Part shown: one piece after another, positions 1 to 8,596 of the stretch
Layout of the letters: every line of letters begins with the position of its first letter
Position numbering within the stretch: the first letter of the stretch is position 1
NCBI RefSeq assembly: GCF_000009985.1
Contig: NC_007626.1
Location: 372,001-436,000, forward strand
From: Paramagnetospirillum magneticum AMB-1
Lineage (GTDB): Bacteria; Pseudomonadota; Alphaproteobacteria; Rhodospirillales; Magnetospirillaceae
DNA: 64,000 nucleotides
Direction of reading: 5' to 3'
Made by a program: the position numbers and the translations under genes
Notes under the pieces: model-generated
Database searches by the model: none
Told to the model about the DNA's origin: nothing
Seen by the model: only the letters and a program-made list of their open reading frames with translations

Positions 1-250
1 GGACCGGATCGCTGATGGCGACCAGGACGAAGAGGGTCCCGTTCTTGCGGGCCATCTGGTAGGCCTCGACCAGTCCGGCGATGCCCGAGCTGTCGATGTA
101 TTCCACCCGCGACAGATCGACGGCGACGGGGCGCTTTTCCAGCATCAACTCCATCAACGTCTTGCGCAGATTGGGGGAGTGGCGCAGATCCACTTCGCCC
201 GACAGAGAGATGACGGTGGCGTTTTCCGCGGCGCGGGTCTCAATCTTCAT
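1..250 (-). CDS. STAS-domain anti-sigma factor antagonist (3' end cut by window)
   Basis: Read on the minus strand from the ATG at 250, the protein begins MKIETRAAENATVISLSGEV and contains the STAS phosphoacceptor motif VEYIDSSGIAGLVEAY, in which the first Ser of DSSG is the usual phosphorylated residue. STAS antagonists bind an anti-sigma or kinase partner when unphosphorylated and release it when phosphorylated. The start overlaps the stop of the upstream PP2C/HATPase gene (ATGA overlap at 247-250), so the two are translationally coupled and probably form one partner-switching module. About 83 residues are visible and the C-terminus lies outside the window. Confidence 0.9.
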   Translation of the reverse strand, partial: MKIETRAAENATVISLSGEVDLRHSPNLRKTLMELMLEKRPVAVDLSRVEYIDSSGIAGLVEAYQMARKNGTLFVLVAISDPV

Positions 251-1914
251 GTCGGGTCGATCCGTTTCACCATTTGCAGCAGATTGCCGATTCCGGCCGG
301 TGGCGGCAGAAATTCGACGCTGTCCATGACCGAGCGTATCAGATGGGTTCCCAATCCCCCGGGCCGCACCTCGTCCAGCGGCCTCGGCTCGATTTTAGCC
401 ACATCCACTGCGGGAGCGAAATCCATAAGTCGTATGACGAGTCGATTAGGCTCGCGATCAAGGTGAACGATGATCTCGCCTTCTCCGCCTTTGTAGGCGT
501 GGCGGATGATGTTCTGACAGGCTTCGTCCACGGCCAGCACCACGTCACCCACCACGGCCTCGCCGCAGCCCTGGCCGCGCATGGCGTTGCCCAGGGCGGA
601 CCTGATCGCCGACAGCTCCTCGGCCCGGGCCGGGTAGCGGCCTTCAAAGCCCAGGCCAAGGCGGCGGCGGTCCTCGATCACCATCAGGGTGACGTCGTCG
701 CGCAGGCCGCCGCTGTCTTCCAGGGACCGCACCATGGCCTTGAGGCGCTCGCCCGCCGGCATGGGGGCGAAGCTGGCGATCAGCGCCCGGGCGCCGGCGT
801 CCTCCAGCATGGCGTCGTGCTGGGTGCGGGCCTCGGTCAGTCCGTCGGTGAAGAGGTAAAGCGAGCCGCCGTCCAGGTTGAACTCCACCTCGGGACAGCC
901 ATCGGCGAACAGTTCGACGGCGATGCCCAGCGGCGGCATCTCGCCCTCGATGGCGGTGAAGACTCCGTTCTTCAGCAACAGCGGCTGCTCGTGCCCGGCG
1001 ATGGCCAGCACGCCCCGCCCCGACGCCGGGTCGAACAGGCCGGCGACCATGGTGACGAACATGCCGGGCATGCGGGTCTCCAGCAATTCGGCATTGATGG
1101 CGGCCAGGACCGGCCCTGGTCCGGCCTCTCGCTTGGCGAGGCAGCGGAACAGGCTGGCGGTCTTGGACATCAGCAGCGACGCCTTCATGCCCTTGCCCGA
1201 GACGTCGCCGATGGCGAAAGCCAGCCGACCGTCGGCCAGGGGCATGATCTCGAAGAAATCGCCGGAAACGCCGCTGGCCGGCAGATTGATGCCGTGGATG
1301 GGCGATTGCTCGGGCTGTTGTCCCGGCAGCATGGCGCGCTGGATCTCCGAAGCCAGTTCAAGCTCGCGCTTCAGGCTCTGCTGTTCCGCCATGTCGGCCA
1401 CCAGCCGGGCGTTGATCAGGGCCAGGGCGGAACTGGCGGCCAGGGCCTGCAGCAGGCGGGAATCCGTCAGGGAAAAGGCGTTGCCGTCCGTCTTGTTGAA
1501 CAGTTCGATGGCCCCCAGACGGGTGCCGCGCACCATCATGGGCGCGCACAGGATGGACCGGGTCTCGAATCCGGTGGCGGCATCGATGGCCTGGGCGAAA
1601 TCCGGGTCGCGCCGGGTGTCCTTCACCAGTTGCGGCGCGCCCAGGTCGATGGTGCGCCCGACGATTCCCGTGCCGGGGGGCAGGCGCAGGCCGACCACGT
1701 CCACCGGCCCCACATTGGCGCGGCAGACCAGGTCGCCGGTGTCGTCGTCGATGAGGAACAGCGAGGCGGCTTGCGCCCCCACCCGCTGGGCGATGCGTTC
1801 CAGGCCCAGTCGAAGCGTGGCTTCCACATCCTGGGAATGGGCGAAGTCACCGGTCATCTCGACGATCAGGTCGAGGTGGCTGGCGGAATCGGCTGAGGCG
1901 TGCAAACTGGACAT
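247..1914 (-). CDS. GAF-PP2C (SpoIIE/RsbU-like)-HATPase_c (RsbW-like) fusion regulator
   Basis: This 555-residue cytoplasmic protein has three regions. Residues about 10-170 look like a GAF sensor (LVCRANVGP, GTGIVGRTI). Residues about 185-405 are a SpoIIE-type PP2C phosphatase, with metal-binding signatures SGDFFEI, GDVSGKGMKASLLM and a terminal DDVTLMVI. Residues about 425-550 are a GHKL ATPase/anti-sigma domain, with the N-box DEACQNIIRHAYKG and a G-box-like GGLGTHLI. Having phosphatase and kinase in one chain opposite a STAS protein is the Rsb partner-switching logic: the phosphatase would dephosphorylate the STAS protein encoded immediately downstream and the HATPase would phosphorylate or bind it. 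The target (sigma factor or c-di-GMP enzyme) is not visible. Confidence 0.9.
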   Translation of the reverse strand: MSSLHASADSASHLDLIVEMTGDFAHSQDVEATLRLGLERIAQRVGAQAASLFLIDDDTGDLVCRANVGPVDVVGLRLPPGTGIVGRTIDLGAPQLVKDTRRDPDFAQAIDAATGFETRSILCAPMMVRGTRLGAIELFNKTDGNAFSLTDSRLLQALAASSALALINARLVADMAEQQSLKRELELASEIQRAMLPGQQPEQSPIHGINLPASGVSGDFFEIMPLADGRLAFAIGDVSGKGMKASLLMSKTASLFRCLAKREAGPGPVLAAINAELLETRMPGMFVTMVAGLFDPASGRGVLAIAGHEQPLLLKNGVFTAIEGEMPPLGIAVELFADGCPEVEFNLDGGSLYLFTDGLTEARTQHDAMLEDAGARALIASFAPMPAGERLKAMVRSLEDSGGLRDDVTLMVIEDRRRLGLGFEGRYPARAEELSAIRSALGNAMRGQGCGEAVVGDVVLAVDEACQNIIRHAYKGGEGEIIVHLDREPNRLVIRLMDFAPAVDVAKIEPRPLDEVRPGGLGTHLIRSVMDSVEFLPPPAGIGNLLQMVKRIDPT

Positions 1915-2062
1915 GCCTCATCATGCCAAGCTCGGCTGAAACCGCCAAATGGTTAGATTTAGAGTCTATAGATATAAAAAAAATGCATCCGGGGCTCGAC
2001 TTTTTGCGCTCCGCCCGTGTAAAGGGGGGGAGGGACGGGGGAAGGTCGTGTTGGGGCTGACG

Positions 2063-2281
2063 ATGTTGTTTTCACGAGGCAAGGGCGGTCCTGGGATCGA
2101 ACCCGGCGATGTTTTCCATAAGCTTGGAACCTATGGCAGCGACTGGACGGTGGAGCGGATCTTCGATTACGCCGACATTCCCCGCCATGTCCGTCTGATC
2201 GACCGCAACAGCGGCCGCACCATGACGGTGGCGGCGGCCATGCTGCTCGACCCCGACAATTTCGTTCGGCGCACCGCCTGA
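2063..2281 (+). CDS. small hypothetical protein
   Basis: A 72-residue soluble protein starting at the ATG at 2063 (MLFSRGKGGPGIEPGDVFHK). It has the compact pattern of small alphaproteobacterial 'FHKLGTYGSDWTVERI' proteins: a predicted beta-rich fold ending in a Leu/Val helix. The frame stays open upstream to 1949, but that region is A/T-rich leader and not protein-like. I do not recognise a function. It lies between the divergent regulator (247-1914) and the convergent lipoprotein gene (2292-2702). Confidence 0.6.
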   Translation: MLFSRGKGGPGIEPGDVFHKLGTYGSDWTVERIFDYADIPRHVRLIDRNSGRTMTVAAAMLLDPDNFVRRTA

Positions 2282-2291
2282 GGCGGCCAGA

Positions 2292-2702
2292 TCACGGTGG
2301 ACGGCAGTCCAGGCTGCCGGCCAGATGCTTTTCGATCAGCGGCGGATAGTCGTAGATCAGGGAGCTTTCCCGCTGGTGCACGGCGACCTCGGTCTCGCCG
2401 CCCTTGCGGATGAAATCCACCACCAGGAAGGTCTCGGTGCGGAACACCGCCTCCAACTCGCCGACCAGTTCGGCGCGGTTGCCGTTGAGCGAGGTGTTGC
2501 AGCGGTAATGGTAATTGGGGCCACGCGCACACCAGGACAGCATCCTGGCCACCTTGGGGCAGGCATTGGCCGGCGTGAGCGCGGTCCGCAGGCTGACGCG
2601 CTTGTCGGCATTGGCCCGCGCCTCCTCGGCGGTGCGGTCGGGCGTGATCAGGGAACATCCCCCCAGGGCCAATAGCGACGCGAGGATGGCGGGAATTCTC
2701 AT
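2292..2702 (-). CDS. putative outer-membrane lipoprotein
   Basis: The chosen start at 2702 gives MRIPAILASLLALGGCSLI, a short lipoprotein signal peptide with lipobox LGGC, so Cys16 would be the lipidated residue. The mature part is about 120 residues, with three further Cys that could form a disulfide (NACPKVARMLSWCARG and YRCNTS). No family was recognised. Serine follows the lipidated Cys, which favours outer-membrane sorting under the +2 rule. The gene is convergent with the small gene at 2063-2281. Confidence 0.75.
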   Translation of the reverse strand: MRIPAILASLLALGGCSLITPDRTAEEARANADKRVSLRTALTPANACPKVARMLSWCARGPNYHYRCNTSLNGNRAELVGELEAVFRTETFLVVDFIRKGGETEVAVHQRESSLIYDYPPLIEKHLAGSLDCRPP

Positions 2703-2771
2703 GGGTCTTCCGATACGGGTTCGCAAAAATCCTACCTGGGTTTGCATGGGAACGGAACTAGGGTTTTCACC

Positions 2772-3566
2772 CTAGGACTCCTGGATGGCTCCCAGCATGG
2801 CGGCCACCGCGTTGGTCAGACGGATTAGGTCGCCGTCGCGTGACAGGCGGTGGTCGCCGTCCTTGACCAGGGTGACGTCCACCCGCTCCGAGGCCAGGCA
2901 ATCGGCCAGGCGGATCGCCGTCTGCCACGGCACGTCCTCGTCCTTCTGGCCCTGAATCAACCGGACGGGGCAATGAATCTGGATCAGGTCGCGCAGCAGC
3001 AGGTGGTTGCGGCCGTCCTCGATCAGCGAGCGATGGATGTGCCAGGGATTGTCGGGCTCGTAGCAATTGGGCAATTCCAATTGCCCGGTTTCCATCAGGG
3101 TACGGCGCTGTTCGAAGGTGAAGTCCTGCCACATCAGGTCTTCGGTGAAGTCGGGGGCGGCGGCGACGCCGACCAGGCCGGCCACCTTGTCGCGCAGTTC
3201 CAGCGCGGCCAGCAGGGCGATCCAGCCCCCCAGGCTGGAACCCACCAGGACCTGCGGCCCTTGGGTAAGCTCCCCGATGACTGCCACGGCATCGGCGGCC
3301 CAGCGCCCGACGGTGCCGTAAAGGACGTCGCCCGAGGATCGGCCGTGGCCGAAATAGTCGAAGCGCAGGAAGGCGCGGCGCTGCGCCCGGCACATTTCCT
3401 CCAGGGCCAGCGCCTTGGTACCCTCCATGTCGGAATGATAGCCGTGCAGGAAGACGACGCCGGGAGTCTTGCCTTCCAGCCTGTGGTAAGCGATTGTCGC
3501 GCCGTCGGGGCGTGTTAGTATCCCGCCCCCTTCGGAAAGTTGCCCGCTTTCAGAGTTCTCAGTCAT
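2772..3566 (-). CDS. alpha/beta hydrolase (ABHD10-like serine esterase/thioesterase)
   Basis: About 264 residues from the ATG at 3566. It shows the canonical alpha/beta-hydrolase signatures: oxyanion HGYHSD, FDYFGHGRS, nucleophile elbow GSSLGG, an acid in the region GQKDEDVPW, and a catalytic His in KDGDHRLSR. This arrangement matches small serine hydrolases of the ABHD10/YqiA-like type that act on short acyl esters or thioesters. The substrate cannot be inferred. An upstream in-frame start at 3584 would overlap the divergent glycosyltransferase start at 3583, so the shorter form is preferred. Confidence 0.85.
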   Translation of the reverse strand: MTENSESGQLSEGGGILTRPDGATIAYHRLEGKTPGVVFLHGYHSDMEGTKALALEEMCRAQRRAFLRFDYFGHGRSSGDVLYGTVGRWAADAVAVIGELTQGPQVLVGSSLGGWIALLAALELRDKVAGLVGVAAAPDFTEDLMWQDFTFEQRRTLMETGQLELPNCYEPDNPWHIHRSLIEDGRNHLLLRDLIQIHCPVRLIQGQKDEDVPWQTAIRLADCLASERVDVTLVKDGDHRLSRDGDLIRLTNAVAAMLGAIQES

Positions 3567-3582
3567 CGCTGTTCGGAAACCC

Positions 3583-4782
3583 ATGGATCACGTCCCCCCC
3601 ATCGAAGCGCCTTCCGCGACCATTCGTCAACCGGTCGTGTTGCAGGTGCTGCCCGCGCTGGTCACCGGCGGTGTCGAGCGCGGAACCGTCGACATGGCCG
3701 TCGCCCTGGCCGAGGCGGGATGGAAGGCCATGGTCGCTTCGGAGGGCGGCCCCATGGTGCGCGAGTTGACCCGCGCCGGGGCCGAGCACATCACCTTGCC
3801 GCTGGCGTCCAAGAACCCGCTGACCATCCGGGCCAATGCCCTGAAGCTGGCCGATATCATCGCCGCCAACGGCGTGGACATCGTCCACGCCCGCTCGCGC
3901 GCGCCGGCCTGGAGCGCATGGATCGCCGCCCAGGCCACCGGCGCCCATTATGTCACCACCTTCCACGGGACCTACAATCTCGGCTGGTTCGGACTGAAGC
4001 AGAAGTACAACGCCGTGATGACCCGGGGCGAGAAGGTGATCGCCATTTCGGACTTCATCGCCGAGCACGCCCGGCGGATCTACGGCCTGGAGGCCGAGCG
4101 GGTCCGCGTGGTTCATCGCGGCATCGACATGACGCGTTTCGATCCCACCCGCGTCAGTCCCGAGCGCATCATCCAGCTGGCCCAGAAGTGGCGGCTGCCC
4201 GATGGCTACCAGGTCATCATGCTGCCCGGCCGCCTGACCCGCTGGAAGGGGCAGGCCGTGCTGATCGAGGCCCTGGCATTGCTGGGCCGTCACGACGTGC
4301 GCTGCCTGCTGGTGGGCTCGGATCAGGGCCGTACCGGCTACCGCGAGGAACTGGTCGAGCTGATCAAGCGCCGCGACCTCACCGACGTGGTCCATCTGGC
4401 CGACGAGTGCAGCGACATGCCCGCCGCCTACATGCTGACCGACGTGGTGGTCTCGGCCTCCACCGACCCGGAAGCGTTCGGCCGCGTGGCGGTGGAGGGG
4501 CAGGCCATGGGCCGCCCGGTGATCGCCACCGCCCATGGCGCTACCAACGAGACGGTACTGCCCGGCCGCACCGGCTGGTTGACCGCGCCGGGCGACCCGG
4601 AAGCTCTGGCGCAGGCGCTGGACCGCTTTCTGGCGCTTTCTGGGGAGGAACGAGACCTGATGGCCAAGGACGCCATGGATTTCGTACGCGCCAAGTTCTC
4701 CAAGGAGAGCATGTGCGCCAGCACCCTCGATGTCTATCGCGAGGTGCTGGGCCTTGCCCTGGCCGCTCCGCAGGCGGAGTGA
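3583..4782 (+). CDS. GT4-family glycosyltransferase
   Basis: A 399-residue GT-B glycosyltransferase. The N-terminal half has the acceptor-side motif LPALVTGGVERGTVDMA and VHARSRAPAW. The C-terminal half has LLVGSDQG, the E-x7-E-like motif ASTDPEAFGRVAVEGQAMG and GATNETV, typical of retaining GT4 enzymes using nucleotide sugars. It is translationally coupled to the following GT9 gene (TGATG at 4780-4784), so the two probably act on one cell-surface glycan such as the LPS core or O-antigen. No membrane segment is seen; cytoplasmic or peripheral membrane location is expected. Confidence 0.9.
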   Translation: MDHVPPIEAPSATIRQPVVLQVLPALVTGGVERGTVDMAVALAEAGWKAMVASEGGPMVRELTRAGAEHITLPLASKNPLTIRANALKLADIIAANGVDIVHARSRAPAWSAWIAAQATGAHYVTTFHGTYNLGWFGLKQKYNAVMTRGEKVIAISDFIAEHARRIYGLEAERVRVVHRGIDMTRFDPTRVSPERIIQLAQKWRLPDGYQVIMLPGRLTRWKGQAVLIEALALLGRHDVRCLLVGSDQGRTGYREELVELIKRRDLTDVVHLADECSDMPAAYMLTDVVVSASTDPEAFGRVAVEGQAMGRPVIATAHGATNETVLPGRTGWLTAPGDPEALAQALDRFLALSGEERDLMAKDAMDFVRAKFSKESMCASTLDVYREVLGLALAAPQAE

Positions 4783-5711
4783 TGGCGGCAAGCCGGATTC
4801 TTGTGATCAAGCTCGGCGCCCTGGGCGATTTCGTCCAGGCGATGGGGCCGTTCGCCGCCATCCGCGCCCGGCATGCCGATGCCCACATCACCTTGTTGAC
4901 CACCCGGCCCTTTGCCGAACTGGCGCAGGCGTGCCCGTGGTTCGACGAGGTCTGGCTGGACGACAAGCCGCCCCTGTGGCGCCTCGACAAGGTGCTGGCC
5001 TTGGCCGCCCGACTGCGGGGCGGCCGCTTCGAGCGGGTCTACGACCTGCAGACGTCGGACCGCTCGTCCTGGTATTTCAGGTTGATGGACAAAGGGGTGG
5101 AATGGTCTGGGATCGCCCAGGGCTGCTCCCATCCCCACGCCAATCCCCGGCGAGATTTCATGCACACCATCGAGCGCCAGCGCGAGCAGTTGGGCATGGC
5201 GGGTATTGCCAAGGTGCCTCCGCCTGACCTGGCCTGGGCCGAGGCGGTGCCGGGGCGCTTCGACATTCCCGGGCGCTTCGTGCTGCTGGTCCCCGGCGGC
5301 GCGCCGCACCGTCCGGCCAAGCGCTGGCCGGCGGAGCGCTTCGGCCGTCTGGCGGTCTGGCTGGTGGCGCGGGGCCTCACCCCAGTCCTGCTGGGCACTC
5401 ATAAGGAGCGGGCCGAGATCGAGGTCATCACGACCGCCTGTCCCCAGGCGATGGATCTGTCGGAAAAGACCGGCTTTCCCGACATCATCGCCCTGTCGCG
5501 CCGAGCCGAGGCGGCCTTGGGCAACGACACCGGTCCCATGCACCTGATCGCCGCTGGCGGCTGCCCGTCGGTGGTGCTGTTCTCCCACGAATCCGACCCC
5601 AACCTGTGTGCCCCGCGCGGCAATGTGACCGTGCTGCGCCGTCCGTCTCTGGCCGAGCTGGGCGAGACGGAGGTCGAAGCCGCTTTGGACGGCATGCTGC
5701 CCACGGCTTGA
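4782..5711 (+). CDS. GT9-family glycosyltransferase (heptosyltransferase-like)
   Basis: A 309-residue protein with the ADP-heptose:LPS heptosyltransferase fold. The N-terminal ILVIKLGALGDFVQA is the GT9 hallmark. The C-terminal VPGGAPHRPAKRWP and ALGNDTGPMHLIAAGGCP are the donor-binding region (D-T-G-P-M-H). The start ATG overlaps the stop of the GT4 gene. It is likely involved in LPS core assembly; the exact sugar cannot be assigned. It is followed after 64 bp by thrS, which is probably a separate transcription unit. Confidence 0.9.
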   Translation: MAASRILVIKLGALGDFVQAMGPFAAIRARHADAHITLLTTRPFAELAQACPWFDEVWLDDKPPLWRLDKVLALAARLRGGRFERVYDLQTSDRSSWYFRLMDKGVEWSGIAQGCSHPHANPRRDFMHTIERQREQLGMAGIAKVPPPDLAWAEAVPGRFDIPGRFVLLVPGGAPHRPAKRWPAERFGRLAVWLVARGLTPVLLGTHKERAEIEVITTACPQAMDLSEKTGFPDIIALSRRAEAALGNDTGPMHLIAAGGCPSVVLFSHESDPNLCAPRGNVTVLRRPSLAELGETEVEAALDGMLPTA

Positions 5712-5775
5712 CTCGAGCGCGTTTGTCCTTAGACTCCCTCCCCCTGATTTGTTCCCACGCGTGAAAGAGAGTGTC

Positions 5776-7692
5776 ATGGTCGCCATCACCCTGCCCGACG
5801 GCAAGGTCCGCCAATTCGATCACCCGGTGACGGGTCTGGACGTGGCCAAGGATATCGGCCCCGGTCTGGCCAAGGCGGCGCTGGCCATCACTATCGATGG
5901 TGAGATGAAGGATCTCGCCACGCTGATCGATCGCGACGTGAACCTCTCCATCATCACCGCCAAGAGCGGCCAGGACGCGCTGGAATTGCTGCGCCACGAC
6001 GCCGCCCACGTCATGGCCGAGGCGGTGAAGGAGCTGTATCCCGAGACCCAGGTGACCATCGGTCCCTCCATCGAAAACGGCTTCTATTACGACTTCGCCC
6101 GCCCGACCCCCTTCACGCCCGACGATCTGGCCAAGATCGAGGCGCGCATGGCCGAAATCGTCGACCGCGACGAGGCCATTACTCGCGAGGAATGGGACCG
6201 CGACGCGGCGGTGAAGTTCTTCGAAGACGCCGGCGAGAAGTACAAGGCGGAGATCATCGCCTCGATCCCCGCCGACCAGAAGATCGGCCTCTATCGCCAG
6301 GGCAATTTCATCGATCTGTGCCGCGGCCCCCATCTGCCGTCCACCGCCAAGCTGGGCAAGGCCTTCAAGCTGATGAAGCTGGCCGGCGCCTATTGGCGCG
6401 GCGATTCCCGCAACGAGATGCTGCAGCGCATCTACGGCACCGCCTGGTTCGACAAGAAGGAACTGGACGCCTATCTCCACATGCTGGAAGAGGCGGAAAA
6501 GCGCGACCACCGCCGCCTGGGCCGCGAGATGGAGCTGTTCCACCAGCAGGAAGAGGCCGCCGGGTCGGTGTTCTGGCACAAGAAGGGCTGGACGCTGTAT
6601 CGCGCCGTCGAGTCCTATATGCGCCGCCGCCTGGAAGCCAACAATTACGAGGAAGTGAAGACGCCGCAGCTGGTGGACTTCTCCTTGTGGGAGGCCTCGG
6701 GCCACGCCGACAAGTTCTCCGAGTCCATGTTCACCATCAAGACCCAGGACGAGCGCCACCTGGCGGTGAAGCCCATGAACTGTCCCTGCCACGTGCAGAT
6801 CTTCCGCCAGGGCATCAAGAGCTATCGCGACTTGCCGCTGCGCATGGCCGAGTTCGGCTCGTGCCATCGCTACGAGCCGTCGGGCGCGCTGCACGGCATC
6901 ATGCGGGTGCGCGCCTTCACCCAGGACGACGCCCACATCTTCTGCACCGAGGACCAGATCACCTCGGAGACCATCGCCTTCTGCCAGTTGCTGAAGGAGG
7001 TCTACACCGATTTCGGCTTCACCGATGTGCGGGTCAAGTTCTCGGACCGCCCGGCCAAGCGCGCCGGCTCGGACGAGACCTGGGACAAGGCGGAAAGCGC
7101 CCTGCTGGAGGCCTCCAAGGCCGCCGGGCTGGAGACCGTGCTCAATCCGGGCGAAGGCGCCTTCTACGGCCCCAAGCTGGAATTCGTGCTGCGCGACGCC
7201 ATCGGCCGCGACTGGCAGTGCGGCACGCTGCAGGTGGACTTCGTGCTGCCAGAGCGCCTGGACGCCGCCTATGTGGCCGAAGACGGCGCCAAGAAGCGTC
7301 CCGTCATGCTGCACCGGGCCATCCTGGGCTCGTTCGAGCGCTTCCTCGGCATCCTGATCGAGAACTTCGCCGGGCGTTTCCCCCTGTGGCTGGCCCCCAC
7401 CCAGGTGGTGGTCGCCACCATCGTGTCGGAGGCCGACGACTTCGCCCGCGAAGTCGAGGCTACATTGAAGGCCGCCGGTCTGCGGGTCGAGTTGGACTTG
7501 CGCAACGAAAAGATCAACTACAAGGTCCGTGAACATTCCGTCGCCAAGGTGCCGGTGATGCTGGTGGTCGGCAAGCGCGAGGCGGAGAGCCGTCAGGTCG
7601 CCATCCGCCGTCTGGGCAGCCAAAACCAAGAAATTGTTGCGCTGGACCAAGCAGTCGCTACACTTGCCGCAGAGGCGACCCCGCCCGCGTGA
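5776..7692 (+). CDS. thrS: threonine--tRNA ligase
   Basis: 638 residues from the ATG at 5776 (MVAITLPDGKVRQFDHPVTG). Domains in order: TGS (about 1-60), the editing domain with HDAAHVMAEAV and the zinc-like CRGPHLP, and the class II catalytic core with MNCPCHVQIF (Zn-ligand Cys), RMAEFGSCHRYEPSGALHG and RVRAFTQDDAHIFC. The C-terminal anticodon-binding domain includes GKREAESRQVAIRRLG. Full length for the family. It charges tRNA-Thr with threonine and removes mischarged Ser. It sits directly upstream of infC, a classic bacterial arrangement. An in-frame start at 5749 exists but adds nine residues not typical of the family. Confidence 0.98.
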   Translation: MVAITLPDGKVRQFDHPVTGLDVAKDIGPGLAKAALAITIDGEMKDLATLIDRDVNLSIITAKSGQDALELLRHDAAHVMAEAVKELYPETQVTIGPSIENGFYYDFARPTPFTPDDLAKIEARMAEIVDRDEAITREEWDRDAAVKFFEDAGEKYKAEIIASIPADQKIGLYRQGNFIDLCRGPHLPSTAKLGKAFKLMKLAGAYWRGDSRNEMLQRIYGTAWFDKKELDAYLHMLEEAEKRDHRRLGREMELFHQQEEAAGSVFWHKKGWTLYRAVESYMRRRLEANNYEEVKTPQLVDFSLWEASGHADKFSESMFTIKTQDERHLAVKPMNCPCHVQIFRQGIKSYRDLPLRMAEFGSCHRYEPSGALHGIMRVRAFTQDDAHIFCTEDQITSETIAFCQLLKEVYTDFGFTDVRVKFSDRPAKRAGSDETWDKAESALLEASKAAGLETVLNPGEGAFYGPKLEFVLRDAIGRDWQCGTLQVDFVLPERLDAAYVAEDGAKKRPVMLHRAILGSFERFLGILIENFAGRFPLWLAPTQVVVATIVSEADDFAREVEATLKAAGLRVELDLRNEKINYKVREHSVAKVPVMLVVGKREAESRQVAIRRLGSQNQEIVALDQAVATLAAEATPPA

Positions 7693-7793
7693 CGGAGGGC
7701 GCCCCTTGGGACCGATGGCCTGGCCCGCGATAACCGCGCCCGGGCACTAGGTGTACTCGAAACGATGGAGATTGTTCTATAGCTAGGCCCCCG

Positions 7794-8315
7794 ATGCAGA
7801 CGCCGCCCAAGAACGACGGGCCGCGCGTCAACCGCGAGATCGATGTGCGTTCCATCCGCCTGGTGGGCGCCGACGGAGAAATGATCGGAGTCGTGACCCT
7901 GCGCGAGGGTCTGGTGATGGCCGAGGAAGCCGGGCTCGACCTGGTCGAGGTCTCGCCCAACGCCGATCCGCCGGTCTGCAAGATTCTGGACTTCGGAAAG
8001 TTCAAATACGAAGACCAGAAGAAGAAGAACGCCGCCCGCAAGAAGCAGAAGGTGATCGAGGTCAAGGAGGTCAAGCTCCGCCCGAACATCGACGACCATG
8101 ACTATGACGTCAAGATGCGCAGCATGCGGAAATTCCTCGAGGAAGGCGACAAGGTGAAGGTCACCCTGCGCTTCCGTGGTCGCGAACTGGCTCACCAGGA
8201 CCTGGGCATGAAGGTGCTGGAGCGGGTGCGCGACGATCTCGAAGATCTGGGCAAGGTCGAGCAGATTCCCAAGATGGAAGGCCGTCAGATGGTCATGGTG
8301 ATCTCGGCGAAGTAG
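7794..8315 (+). CDS. infC: translation initiation factor IF-3
   Basis: 173 residues with the IF-3 N-domain (VNREIDVRSIRLVGADGEM, then GLDLVEVSPNADPPVCKILD), the lysine-rich linker (YEDQKKKNAARKKQK) and the C-domain (VKLRPNIDDHDYDVKMR, VTLRFRGRELAHQDLG). IF-3 binds the 30S subunit, prevents premature 50S joining and discriminates start codons. An ATG start at 7794 is used here. Autoregulation through a rare AUU start, as in E. coli, is therefore not indicated. rpmI/rplT do not follow; a tRNA gene does. Confidence 0.96.
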   Translation: MQTPPKNDGPRVNREIDVRSIRLVGADGEMIGVVTLREGLVMAEEAGLDLVEVSPNADPPVCKILDFGKFKYEDQKKKNAARKKQKVIEVKEVKLRPNIDDHDYDVKMRSMRKFLEEGDKVKVTLRFRGRELAHQDLGMKVLERVRDDLEDLGKVEQIPKMEGRQMVMVISAK

Positions 8316-8342
8316 GATTCGCCGGGGTTCCCAACTTTATTT

Positions 8343-8391
8343 CCGCACCCGCGTAAAGCGGGTTGCGGAGCTGAAGGCTTTACGCTATTTT
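8343..8391 (+). terminator. weak rho-independent terminator after infC
   Basis: An inverted repeat CCGCACCCGC (8343-8352) pairs with GCGGGTTGCGG (8358-8368), with one bulged base and a GTAAA loop, 28 bp after the infC stop. The nearest T-run (TTTT, 8388-8391) is about 20 bp downstream, so this may be a processing or attenuation hairpin and not a true terminator. Confidence 0.35.
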
Positions 8392-8429
8392 CCGCGCCTC
8401 CCCACCGACCCGGGGATCAGCGACCCTGT

Positions 8430-8519
8430 GGAGGGGTGGCAGAGTGGTCGAATGCGCCGGTCTCGAAAACCGGTATGGGTGCAAGCTCATCGTGGGTTCG
8501 AATCCCACCCCCTCCGCCA
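8430..8519 (+). tRNA. tRNA-Ser (anticodon CGA)
   Basis: A class II tRNA of 90 nt including encoded CCA. The acceptor stem GGAGGGG (8430-8436) pairs with CCCCTCC, followed by GCCA (8516-8519). The anticodon arm is CCGGT-CTCGAAA-ACCGG, with anticodon CGA reading UCG. A variable arm (ATGGGTGCAAGCTCAT) and the T-arm GTGGGTTCGAATCCCAC are present. It marks the border between core chromosome and prophage. Confidence 0.97.
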
Positions 8520-8550
8520 TTACTTCCAAAGAATAGATTCTCTGACACAT

Positions 8551-8589
8551 AGAGCCTTGGGCGAAAGCCCAAGGCTCTGCGCCGTTTTT
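8551..8589 (+). terminator. rho-independent terminator after tRNA-Ser
   Basis: A perfect 12-bp stem AGAGCCTTGGGC (8551-8562) / GCCCAAGGCTCT (8567-8578) with a GAAA tetraloop, followed by GCGCCG and TTTTT at 8585-8589. It lies 31 bp past the tRNA end. Confidence 0.9.
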
Positions 8590-8596
8590 GGCCAGT

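Noticed and set aside
274..1896. 540-codon plus-strand open frame
   Set aside because: Shadow of the GAF-PP2C-HATPase gene, which has clear domain motifs.
5485..7650. 721-codon minus-strand open frame
   Set aside because: Shadow of thrS; thrS is full length with all family motifs and the antisense frame shows Gln/His/Leu/Gly-rich composition typical of GC-rich shadows.
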